Source: Ophiocordyceps camponoti-saundersi (nom. inval.)
Taxonomy: Eukaryota > Ascomycota > Sordariomycetes > Hypocreales > Ophiocordycipitaceae
Direction: 5' to 3'
NCBI GenBank assembly: GCA_003339415.1
Contig: PDHQ01000138.1
Location: 1-64,000, forward strand
Length of the DNA stretch: 64,000 nucleotides
In this document: one piece after another, positions 10,901 through 20,925 of the stretch
Layout of the letters: each line of letters starts with the position of its first letter
Numbering within the stretch: position 1 is the first letter of the stretch
Notes under the pieces: model-generated
What the model was told of the DNA's origin: nothing
The model's database searches: none
What the model saw: only the letters and a program-made list of their open reading frames with translations
Translations under genes and position numbers: made by a program

Positions 10901-13393
10901 GTGTCCACAACTCCAAAGATTTCCGCTTCCTGCCCATATCGCACCGCTCGATGCACTCGGTTCTGGAGTTGACGGCCAAGACGGGCGACGTGGAGGGGGA
11001 GACGCCCACGCTGCTCACCCTGGAGATGCTCAAGGTGGGAGAGTCTCACGTGGCCTTTGTGAACAACGTCACGCCCAAGTATCTGTGGGTGAATCTCTCG
11101 CCGAGTGTGCGCGGGCGCATCTCTGCCAAGGAGGCGTCGGACGACCTGGCGCAGATCAATGATCTGGAGTCGAACTTTCCTGTCGGGTCCGCGTTAAAGG
11201 TGACGGTCAAGTCGGTCGATGTCGCCAACAAGCATCTAGACTTGTCGGCTCGATCACAGAACTCCTCGAGCGCGGTGACGTGGGACAGGTTAGAGACCAA
11301 TATGGTGATGCCGGCCCAGGTGGTTCAGGTCAACGAGCGGCATGTGCTGGTGAAGCTCAGCGACGCCGTGAGCGGGGTCGTTGAATTGCCCGACTTAGCC
11401 GACGACTACGACTACGGCAACGCCAACACGTTCAGCCACAGGAGAGGCGAGATAGTTCGCGTGTCGATTGTCGAGGTCGACGCTAATAACCAGATACTAC
11501 GTCTTTCAATGCGGCCGTCTCGTATCCTAAGCTCGACCATGGCCGTCGTCGATAAGGAGATCAGCCACGTCTCTCAGCTGGCCGTCGGCGACCTCGTCCG
11601 AGGCTTTGTTAAGAACCTCTCAGATAAGGGCGTCTTCGTCCATCTCGGAGGGCAAGTCACGGCAATGATCAAGATCCGTAACCTATCAGATAAGTTCCTC
11701 AAGGAGTGGAAGGATAAGTTCCGGGTCGATCAGCTGGTCAAAGGACGCGTTATCTCCGTCGCGGCCGGTCGAGTCGAGCTCAGCCTCAGGCCCTCGGTCC
11801 TTGGAGAGAGTGCCACTGGGCTCCTGACTTGGAAAGACATTCAAAACGGTCAGGTGGTGGCGGGCAAGGTGCGCAAGGTTGAGGAGTATGGCGCATTTAT
11901 CGTCATTGATAACTCGGCCAACGTGAGCGGCCTATGTCATCGCAGTCAGATGGCCGATAATCCGGTCAAGGACGCGACCAAACTGTACAAAGCGGGGGAT
12001 ATCGTCAAAGCCAAAGTGCTTAACGTGGACGCGCAGAAGCGGAAGATTAGCCTTGGCCTTAATCCGTCGCTCTTTGAGGATGAAGATAGCGATATGGCGG
12101 ATCCGGACTCGGACGCGGATGACGGAGGTGCTATCGTCCATAGCGACGCGGATATGGACGACGTTGTCTTCCAGCTGCAAAAGAGTGACGACGAAGCGCT
12201 CGAGGACGAGAGCGACGCAGAAGAAGAGGAGAATGACGGCGAACTGCAAGTCGGCGGCGGCGGCGGCGGCCTCGGGGCCGGCAAGAAAATGTCATGGGCC
12301 GCCGACCCGTTCCACTCGTCCGACTCCGAATCCGGCTCGGACGAGGAGCCCGACTCGACCGGCAAACGGCCAGCGCAACGAAAGAAGAAGGCCTCGGTAG
12401 AGGTTGATAGGACGGGCGAGCTGGATGCGCACGGCCCGCAGACGGCCAGCGACTATGAGCGGCTGCTCCTCGGCCAGGCTGACTCGTCGGCGCTGTGGAT
12501 CGCGTACATGGCCTTCCAGATGCAGGTGAGCGAGCTGCCCAAGGCGCGCGAGGTGGCGGAGCGGGCGATCAAGACGATCAACGTACGGGAAGAGAGTGAG
12601 AAGCTCAACGTCTGGGTTGCCTATCTCAACTTGGAGGTTACGTACGGGTCCAAGAAGTCTGTGGACGAGGTGTTTGGAAGGGCTTGCGAGTACTGCGACG
12701 GGCTAGAGGTGCACGAGAGGCTGGCCAGCATCTACATCCAGTCGGAGAAGCTCAAGGTAAGTTTGGGTTTCTACTGACACCCATACGCCGTCTACAGACG
12801 TCGGGGTAGAGGCTGACGAGAATATGCAGGAGGCGGACGAGTTGCTGGAGACGATGATCAAGAAGTACGGGTCGCAGTCGGCCAACGTATGGACCAACTA
12901 CGCACACTTCCTTCACGTCACGCTGGGGCAGCCTGACAGAGCGCGGGCACTGCTTCCGCGGGCGATGCAGCAGCTCGACAAGCGGCATCACCTTCAGACC
13001 ATCAGCCGGTTCGCCGCGCTCGAGTTCCGGTCGGCCAAGGGCGAGCCGGAGAGGGGCAGGACCATGTTCGAAGGTCTGCTGGCGACGTGGCCGAAAAAGG
13101 GGGATCTATGGAGCCAGCTGGTGGATCTGGAGATGAGCGTCGCTAAGGCAGCGGTGGCGAAGGAAGAGAAGAAGGTGGCTGAGGCGGCGGTGCGGGAAGT
13201 GTTTGAGAGGAGGGTGAGGGTCAAGGGGCTCAAGCCGTTGCAGGCGGAACGCTGGTTCCGAAGGTGGACTGCTTGGGAGGAGGAAGCGGGCGGTGAGAAG
13301 GGGAGGGAGGGAGTCATGGCGAAGGCGAGGGAGTGGACTGTGGCGTACAAGGCGAGGAGTAGAGAGGGGGGGAGTAGAGAGGAGGGTGAGTGA
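7940..13393 (+). CDS. RRP5: rRNA biogenesis protein Rrp5
   Basis: Three exons, 7940-8323, 8377-12756 and 12830-13393, 1775 aa. Introns have GTAATG and GTAAGT donors and phase 0 junctions. A Lys-rich N-terminus is followed by a long array of S1 RNA-binding repeats (about residues 140-1360). The repeats end in recurrent patterns such as LRLSMRP, IELSLRP and ISLGLNP. An acidic low-complexity linker follows (about 1360-1480), then C-terminal HAT/TPR-like helical repeats (about 1500-1770, e.g. SALWIAYMAFQMQVSELPKA). This order and length match Rrp5 of yeast (1729 aa), which acts in the nucleolus in early pre-rRNA cleavages for both 18S and 5.8S/25S production. No break or missing domain is visible. 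Confidence 0.95.
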
Positions 13394-13959
13394 TGGATGT
13401 GTGTTTTTCTAGTCGTGTTTTGAAGCATCAGCCTTGTCTAGATGGAATGGTTTTTGACGGGACAGTTTGTGAGCCTTGTCGTGTGGGAGAGTCGTAGGAG
13501 TCATTGATCCGAGATGGTTCATCCATAGGAGGAGGAGGAGGGAAAGGAAGCCTTTGTTTACATGACTTGGGTGTGCGTCTGTGTGTGAGTGTGTGTGAGT
13601 ATGAAGCCCCCCTCCCCCCTTTTTCGATGACATGGCTATAGGGAAGGGAACCCCTTTCATCTTGACTGTTGTCTGTACAGCCCTGTACAGCCTCATGATA
13701 GATTAGCCGAGGATGAGGAACAGCAAGTGTACATATGCATATGCGTACATACGTAGGTAGATGGTGGTGGTGGCAAGCATAAACGACCAGTTGCGGATGA
13801 TCCGGGCAATCTTGGGAGCAGAGACGATCACAGTCGTCGATCCGTATTTTTTTCCAACGGCGAGGCAGATTTACGGGGTGGAGATTTGGGGACGTGGTTT
13901 GACTCGTGCAGGGCTGTGATGTGACTTGGTGATGATGGGGATGAGGATGGAGGATGGTG

Positions 13960-13988
13960 TGTGAGTGAGTGAGTGAGTGAGTGAGTGT
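13960..13988. repeat. (GTGA)n microsatellite
   Basis: About seven perfect GTGA/GAGT units in the RRP5 3' intergenic region. No function apparent. Confidence 0.85.
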
Positions 13989-14323
13989 AGAGTCATGGAG
14001 TGTGATGGAAGGGGGAGAAGGTTAACTGGAAGATGCGTAGATGGCAAGAGAATCCTTGTATGACGATGAGTATGGACTTCAACTTCTATCTCTTGATTCC
14101 ACGAAAGCCATCACGGGCTGAATTACACGGGAGGGAGGGAGTCATGCCCAAAAAAAGGGGGGGTCCATTAGACGACACCCCTCCCCGTTTCAGCGTCAGT
14201 CACGTCACGCACAGCCTAGTTAGAAACCAAGCTAGGGTAGTATCAACGGCATCCGTCGACGAGACGAGGCATAATCTGTTGTTCCTTGTTGTTTTCTACG
14301 TTGTATCCGAGGCTGATTTCGGT

Positions 14324-14408
14324 GAAGGGGGCGTAAGGCTTTTTGATGAGATGAGGGGCGTAAGGCTTTTACATGAGGTGAGGGGGCGTAAGGCTTTTTT
14401 TTTCCCAA
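14324..14408 (+). repeat. Three-copy minisatellite (GGGGCGTAAGGCTTTT unit)
   Basis: GGGGCGTAAGGCTTTT occurs three times at a period of about 29 bp, separated by ATGAGRTGAG-type spacers. A fourth partial spacer (ATGAGGTGAGG) follows. It lies 240-320 bp upstream of the next start codon. Confidence 0.75.
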
Positions 14409-14645
14409 TGAGGTGAGGCTGACTGCGGACTTGGTGATTGGGGGGGGAATATAAGGATGGGGAGGGAAGCAGGTTTTAAGGTCGTAACTTTGATTTGACT
14501 TCTTTGTGGTTTCTTGGGAACTGCGAGTTGTTGAGCTTTTATATGAGCTTGAAGCTGAGTTGATTCATATATCGATATTAGGATTTACCTACTTGCTGTT
14601 TCATACGTCAGTCTCCGTTTCTTGGAGAGGAGTCGATTCTTCAGC

Positions 14646-15982
14646 ATGGTTCGCCTGAGCGTTGCGGCTCTTCTAGCCTGTGAGTTTCAACTCGGAGAGT
14701 AACTGTTACCTTTGACTTACACGAGATACATACAGGTGCCGTCACTACCCTGGCCATCCCAGCTTCGTCAGGCAAAAGCACATCTCCTTCAAGCTATGGT
14801 TCCTCGTCAAGCTCGAGCTCTTCACCGAAATCCCCTCCAAGTTATGGTCCTTCGACGGGGAAAAGCTCAAGTCTAGCGGCGAAGAGCTCCAACGCCCTTG
14901 ATGACGAAACGGAAGATGACAACACGATTTCTGATTCGGACCCGTTGACCGACGGACCGTCTTCCAAGAAACCCCCCAGCAGCGATCCCTTCGGAGACGA
15001 TCCTCCCACGACTTCTTCCAAGGACCCCATCGGCGGCTCTACCCCTACCTCTACCCCTACAACACCTGTAGGCGGATCGCCGAAAAACACCAGCTCGCCT
15101 ACCGGTGGCGGAGGAGGCGACATCAGCGGTCCCCTCACCATCTGCAGCATGACCGTCACGGCGGAGCAGATGAAGGGATTGATCATCACAGCCAAGCAGC
15201 GGCTCAAGGAGCTAGCGGACGAGGGACAGAAGAAAGAGTTTCTGGCTTCGTGTAAAGATTTCATGAACCAGGCCAAGGACGTGATGAAGATGAAGGAGGT
15301 TGGTGCCGGTGGTGGGCCGGGCGGATCGCCTAATTCTACGGCGGGGGCTACGCCTACGAGTACGACTTCTCCGTCGACTTCTCCCACTACCACTTCTTCG
15401 CTTGGTAAAGGGGGTTCGACGGGTTCTGGTGGGGGAGCGGGTGATGATGACTTGAACACGATACCGGATAAGGCGCCGCCGGCTGATAATGATCTGCCGA
15501 CTGATTCGGATGCCGATTCGACTTTGGGCTCGACGAGCTCGGCGTCAAGCTCGGCTTCGGGATCGGGCTATGGTGACAGCAAGGCTAAGAACAGGAAGTT
15601 GAGCAAGTCGAAGAATGGTATCGATGACGATCCCTACAGTTCATCAACGCCCTCTAGCTCTTCCTCGAAGAGCTATCTCTCAAAGAGGGCTGCTTCGAAC
15701 GAGACAAGGACAGATAATAAGAAGTCGAACGAGACGAGCACGGATATTGACAAGTCGGACGATGAGAAGTCGGATGATAAGAAGTCGGACGACAAGAAGC
15801 CGGAAGAGTCTGATGCCTCGAAGAAACCGCAAATCGTTTATAGAAGGGATTCTGCCGACACGGAATCGAAAGGGTCTGATGCCTCGAAACCGCAGATCAT
15901 TTATAGAAGGGATTCTGCGGTTTTTTACCACGGGCTTCCCGAAGAGAAGAGTGAGAGGCGGAAGAGATTTGTGCAGGGTTGA
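14646..15982 (+). CDS. Ser/Thr-rich secreted protein with dibasic sites and a repeated peptide
   Basis: Two exons, 14646-14679 and 14736-15982, 426 aa. The intron (GTGAGT...ATACAG, phase 1) interrupts the signal-peptide codons. Residues 1-18 (MVRLSVAALLACAVTTLA) are a signal peptide. The rest is mostly Ser/Thr/Pro/Gly/Asp-rich and disordered, with one denser segment at about 140-200 holding the only two mature cysteines (C148, C184). The C-terminus has Asp/Lys repeats (SDDKK) and two copies of SDASK(K)PQI(V/I)YRRDSA (about 370-385 and 392-406). Several dibasic sites (KR 328-329, RR 381-382, RR 402-403, RRKR 419-422) suggest Kex2 processing. I do not recognise a named family. It could be a cell-wall or matrix protein, or a Kex2-processed repeat precursor. 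Confidence 0.72.
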
Positions 15983-16711
15983 GTGAGACTTGGGAGAGTC
16001 TTGATGAGATATGAGTATGATATGAATCGTGTATAACTATCTATGTGTAGATGACTTGATTTAGGAAGCGAAAGGGATGGGATATATATCCGTATACTAT
16101 GAGTTATGATGCATCAGTTGGAGGAGGTTTTATGCTGTCTCGGAGCTGGATTCTTACAGCTCTTTCTTGATAGCTTGATGAACTGATGGAAGCTCTATTA
16201 GCAAGTGAATTAGACTTGGTCTTCACTGTGGGAGAGGGTGATTAAAGATTGTTGTTGAAATGAAGTCATCGTCACTGCCGTGATGCTTGTAGTTAAGAAG
16301 GGGAGTGTAGGGTAACCTGCGCAGACTAGGTCTTCTTCGTCAGCCTCGCATCTGCAGCCTCGCCTCCCAGCCTATCATCCCCTCCATCTACCACACCCCC
16401 GTTGGCCGCCACCTACATATGGTTTATCAGCTACGGCCTATCAGCTACGGCCTACCAGCTACTCCAGTACGGTCTGCCGAATTCGACGAGCACGTCAGCC
16501 AGTAGCGTAATGGCGAGCCGCCCACCCACTCACTCGACCAACCCCTCTCCTCGATGGAGCGGGCGACCTGCAATGGCACGTGTTGACTTGGTCGCGGGTC
16601 AAAGAGGAGGAGTAGCAGCAGCAGCAGCAGCAGTAGCTGTGACAGGGGAAGACGGGATGAGAGCGACTACAGGAAGAGGAAGACGAAGAAGAAGACGAAG
16701 AAGAAGAAGCC
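15983..16711. other. Intergenic region upstream of the zinc-cluster regulator
   Basis: No gene. Holds the 14-bp CGG direct repeat (listed next) and a purine tract (GAAGAAGACGAAGAAG type, 16671-16711) immediately before the start codon of the regulator. Confidence 0.55.
16426..16473 (+). promoter_or_regulatory. 14-bp direct repeats with CGG triplets
   Basis: TATCAGCTACGGCC occurs twice in tandem, followed by a degenerate third copy (TACCAGCTACTCC) and another CGG. CGG triplets fall at 16435, 16449 and 16471. CGG is the usual half-site for Zn2Cys6 proteins, and this array is about 240-290 bp upstream of such a gene, so autoregulation is possible. That is inference. Confidence 0.4.
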
Positions 16712-19158
16712 ATGGGCTGTCGAGTCTGTCGAGCCAGAAAGGTAAGACGATATCAGCATCTATATCCACCTACCCATGTCTGTCTATCTCTGTGTCTATA
16801 TATCACTCTAGATATAGATACACAATGCTTCCCTTCCCTTCTCTCCCCCCTCGCTGGCTCCAACTGACGATCCCCTCTCGTCAGGTCAAGTGCGATGGCC
16901 GTCCAAACGGCTGCCGGAACTGCCAACGCCTCCAACTCGATTGCGACGAAGGCGGAGCGAATTTCGGATCGGCGTCGACGTCGTCGGTGCCCAAGATGCG
17001 CACCTATCGATCCTGTCAGAGCTGTCGTTTCAGCAAGACAAAGTGTAGCGGCAGTCGTCCTCGATGTGGTCGCTGCGTCGCAAAGGCCATCCAGTGTCTT
17101 TACGATGGGGATTCCGTCCCGCGTTGGACGACGAATCTGGCTGGGAAGCGTCGGATGAACTCGAAGGATGATGATGCTGCTGCTGCTGCTGCCGCTGCTG
17201 AGGAAGAGGAAGAGGAAGAGGCTGCCGTCCATGCGGATGAGGCTGGGCCCTTGTCGTGGTTTGTCGTCCTCCTTCTCCTTCTCATACTGCTGCATATCCA
17301 GAACTGACTTCCGAAAAGGATGCTCTCGTCTGAGCTCCCGACGGGCAGGAAGCTGCGTCGTTTAGTCGAGCAGTACTTTGCCAACATCCATCCGTTGCGG
17401 TGCTTCGCCTTTGTGCATAAGCCGTCGTTCATGCATCAGCTAGACAAGGGTCTCGGATCGGAGGACGAGTCTTCCTCTGCCCTGCTGCACATCTTGTGCG
17501 CTCATGGGGCGAGGTTTCTCCTCCTCGGCTACTGTCTCGACGGCCATGTCGCCACTCCGCCTCCGACTCTGCTGTCTTCGGCCGGGTATCAGTGGGCGAA
17601 GCGAGCCGAGTCCCTCATGCTGGCGGACTTGGGGACAATTTCCATCCAGCGGCTGATGGTGGCCATCCTGCTTCACGACTTCCACCTCCGGACGGGCGAG
17701 TACGGACAGGCGTTGATGCTCAGTGGGCTGGCGGTGCGGATGGCGCACGCGCTCAAGATCAACGGCGAGTATGACGCCGACGTGCTTTGCTCGGGCGAGC
17801 TGGGACCGGGGGCTCCGTCGGTGGCGTCGCGCGAGAGTCGGCGTCGGCTGATGTGGGCTTGTTACGTCCTCGACGCCGGCAGCGGCGCGGACCTGCTGCG
17901 GGAGAGCGACATCAAGATCCAGCTTCCGTCCAACGAGCGCAACTTTGGCCTCCGCATCCCGGCCGTGACGGAGACGCTGGCGGTGGGACACGTGCTGCAG
18001 CTGCTGGCGCCGGGCGTGGTGCCGCATCGACCGGCGGCCAACATGGGCATCATGGCCTATTACATCCGTCTGATAGCCCTGTGGAAGAAGGTGGTGCGGT
18101 GCGCGCAACAGGCGTCGCCGCCGTGGCAGCCGGACTCGCCCCTGGCCGCGCTGGAAGCCGATCTGGTGCAGTGGCGTCGCGACCTGCCCGACTTTGTCGA
18201 GTACTCGACGGAAACCATCTACGCCCGTCTCGACTCCAACCAGTTCGGCGCCTTGGTGTTGATACACTGCACCTATCACCACAACCACCTCGAGCTCTAC
18301 AAGGTAGCCATGCCCGACCTTTTCCGGCTGGCCGAACCGCCGGGGGAGCAGAGACAGGCGCTGCAGGCTGCCCAGGCGGGCTGCTATCACCACGCGCGAC
18401 GCATATCCGACATCTTGGCGGACGCGGCCGAGCACGGCGTCCGCTTCCTCTCGGACAGCCAGCTGCCGTTTTTCCTCTATCACAGCAGTCGCGTCATGCT
18501 GTATTACGTCGCTCGTCTGCTGGACCCGGCGAGGCCCGGGGCGGACGCCAAGATGAGGGATGCGGTCGAGGCTGTGGAGAGCAACAGTCGGGTGTTGCGC
18601 CTGATGGCTGTCTTGTTTCCTATTGCTCAGTCTCTTGTGAGTTTTGTCTGTTTCTTTCTCCTTGATGTATCACCATTTACAAGGACTAGAGGGAAAGGGG
18701 GAAAGAAGATGACAAAAAAAAAAGGGGGGGAGGGAGAGCTGACTCGTTTGTCCTCGTCGGGCTTTATTTTTTTTTAATCCCCCTTGTCCAAGTCCGCGAC
18801 GACAGATGGCTGGTTATCCAAGCTACAGCAGACGACGGATGACCTAGTCAGTCGACTAGAAGCGGACGAGTCGACGCCGCTGGTCGAACTACGCGAGTCG
18901 CCGTCGCCGTCATCGCCGTCGTTGCCTGACTGGAACAAGGCGACGACGACGACAACGATTCATTGGGAGGGGAACAACGGCATCGGCAGCGGTAACGGTG
19001 GGAGTCTGCTGCACGAGAGGCCTGTTGCGACGCTCGAATTGGACGATTTGCAGAAGCTGTTGAGCTGGGATTTGTCTGGTGTTGTGGAGATGGGGGGGAG
19101 GGTTTACAGAGATGACATGGACGATTGCGTGTCGCAGTCTTGGACGGGGGCGATATGA
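16712..19158 (+). CDS. Transcription factor with tandem Zn2Cys6 clusters
   Basis: Four exons: 16712-16741, 16885-17258, 17319-18636 and 18793-19158, 695 aa. The first intron (GTAAGA...GTCAG) splits the first zinc cluster after Lys10. The intron at 17259-17318 (GTTTGT...AACTGAC...AAAAG) is phase 2 and restores the Trp codon. Cluster 1 uses C3, C6, C13, C20, C23 and C30; cluster 2 uses C54, C57, C64, C71, C74 and C81. Both fit CX2CX6CX6CX2CX6C. A short acidic/Ala linker (about 100-130) precedes a fungal-specific middle homology region (about 140-430, starting LRRLVEQYFANIHPLRCF). The C-terminus is Ser/Thr-rich. Two clusters in one protein is uncommon. Targets unknown. Last intron boundaries are the least certain. 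Confidence 0.85.
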
Positions 19159-20495
19159 GCGTGTGTGAACTGACGGGTTTAGCAGTGTCGAAGAAGGGAG
19201 GGACTTTGCCGGATCGACGGGATGGTGATGAGTTTTTCTTTTTGATCTTTTTCATGACTGACTCTTTTTTTTTCCTTGAGGAGACGTCTTCAGACGGGAG
19301 AGATGAGGAGACGTCTTCAAACGTGAGAGAGGAGAGATGGACGAGTCATGACGTGGTATCAAGTCTGCCTTGTTGATGGTGAGTTTGGTTATGGCTTGGG
19401 TTACGGTGATGGGAGTTTTGTGTTGACGTTTATGACGACGACGATGACAGCAACGACGACAACGACGATAACGGCAACGATAATCGACGTTGTGCTCGTG
19501 ATTTTAAACTCTATATCGGACCCCCCTGCCCTATGATGCTACATATGGGTGTTGCTATAGGGGGTTGTGGAGGCGGAGGAAGCAAGACAGCTTCAGGGGG
19601 GCGTTACTTGTGAGACGAATGGGATGGAGTCTTGATATCCACTCGCGCCCACTCACACACACAGCATCAGACTCTCACATGACATGACATGTTGACTCCA
19701 CGGCGCCCTCTTTATGCGTTGAGGCGCAGTTGCTGAGACTTGTCCGTTTGCGTGAGTTGGTGGTGGTTTTTTCATACAAGGGGGTTTCTGTCCTCTTGCC
19801 TCTTGCTCACTCACTCACTCAGACTTAAGAGACAGCGAACAACAACGTTTATTCATTCATACATCACTTATACAGATACATTTTGTCTCGGCAGTTTCTA
19901 GAATTCAACTCTGAGAAAGTTACGATGAATCCCTCGCTTGAGTTTGACGACCCCTTCATCTCTTTCTCCCCTCCCCCTTACTATCTTAGCTTTGCCCCTA
20001 TAAACTCCACAAGAGTCATGCAGACGCCACACATCATCCCGTCATTCGAGACCTGAGTCGTGTTTTTAGCAACCTTTCTCGTGAGTTGTGCCCTTTATCC
20101 TTGCCCTTCTCGTGAGTTGGTGCCTCCATCCTTGTCCTTCTCGTGAGTTGGTGCCTTCAACCTTATCCTACACCAGCAAGGATCCCTCTTCGAGAGAGGA
20201 TTAGGGTTTGATGAAGAGACCCTCTTTTTGGCTTGGCTTGGCTTGTCAGTGAGTGAGAGCCTTGTATGGAGTAGGGATGGATGGAGACGGGTCAGAACCC
20301 ACTCGCATTCCGGATATACCCTCTCTCTTCTTCCCCCCCCTCCTCCCCCCCCTGCGCATTACCCTGTTCTCTTTCTTTTTTTTTTCCCTGTTTCTTCTCT
20401 TCACTCTTCTTCTGACTTTACACTTACAAACCAGACTTCTTCTGACTACATACATAGTACATACAAACAAGACTTCTTCTCCGACTACAAACAAG
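19159..20495. other. Intergenic region with two minisatellites
   Basis: No gene. Contains an approximately 29-bp tandem pair (GAGGAGACGTCTTCARACG..., about 19279-19330) and a three-copy 31-bp repeat at 20076-20168. A pyrimidine-rich stretch (20315-20410) leads into the small secreted protein gene, followed by three copies of GACTTCTTCT within 20410-20485. Confidence 0.55.
20076..20168 (+). repeat. 31-bp tandem repeat, three copies
   Basis: Units at 20076, 20107 and 20138 all begin TTCTCGTGAGTTG and keep an exact 31-bp period with a few substitutions. They end about 330 bp upstream of the 66-aa secreted protein start. Could be a promoter repeat or neutral. Confidence 0.85.
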
Positions 20496-20696
20496 ATGTG
20501 GTCGCCCAGTCTCTTCATGATCCTCTTCGCCTTCATGGCCAGCTCTGCCCTCGGCAAAGAGCTCAAACCCTTTATCGAGGCCGGTGGCTGTACCGGCGCC
20601 TTCACGGAGGAGTGCATGGGGACATACAAGTTCTGTAAGACGCGGAATGAGGAGGAGTGCTTGGCTGAGCGGAGGAGTCCTCTTGCGGAACTGTGA
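20496..20696 (+). CDS. Small secreted cysteine-containing protein (66 aa)
   Basis: Single exon. Residues 1-20 (MWSPSLFMILFAFMASSALG) are a clear signal peptide. The mature part is about 46 residues with four cysteines (C32, C40, C47, C55; spacing x7, x6, x7) and many acidic and basic residues, ending RRSPLAEL. The frame is open upstream but only this Met gives a signal peptide. Size, signal peptide and paired cysteines fit the loose class of fungal small secreted proteins; I recognise no family and assign no function. It is convergent with the minus-strand secreted protein gene that follows. A downstream exon replacing the last codons cannot be excluded. Confidence 0.6.
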   Translation: MWSPSLFMILFAFMASSALGKELKPFIEAGGCTGAFTEECMGTYKFCKTRNEEECLAERRSPLAEL

Positions 20697-20925
20697 GGAT
20701 GGAGGAGAGAGGCCGATTTTTACGATTTCACGAGTTACATGCAGACCAGAGAGAGAGAGACGAGGGTGATTAAAAGCGGAACCGTTTCGATATTTCGACG
20801 CCTTGGAGAGAAGAAAAAAGGGGAGAAAGAGAAAGGGAGAGAGAAAACTCCTCGCTAAGAGATGAAGGGGAATGACGAAGAACAAAGGGGAAAAGACAAC
20901 TGCAGGCATACATATGAAACAGGGA

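Larger units (their letters stand above)
13394..14645. other. Intergenic region with simple repeats
   Basis: No convincing gene. Contains the (GTGA)n run at about 13960-13988 and a three-copy minisatellite at 14324-14408 (listed separately). The last 100 bp is the promoter or 5' UTR of the Ser-rich secreted protein gene. A 127-codon open frame at 14033-14416 runs through the minisatellite and is rejected. Confidence 0.6.

Noticed and set aside
8149..11300. Several long minus-strand open frames opposite RRP5
   Set aside because: Antisense shadows of a well-supported gene, caused by GC-biased third positions.
14033..14416. 127-codon open frame
   Set aside because: Runs into the GGGGCGTAAGGC minisatellite; the repeated residues come from the repeat.
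14646..15982. Ribosomal cyclic peptide (dikaritin-type) precursor
   Set aside because: Only two repeats, atypical core residues and no DUF3328 gene nearby; kept only as a general Kex2-processed candidate.
17440..18483. 347-codon minus-strand frame inside the zinc-cluster gene
   Set aside because: Opposite strand of a gene with clear domain homology; composition typical of antisense frames.
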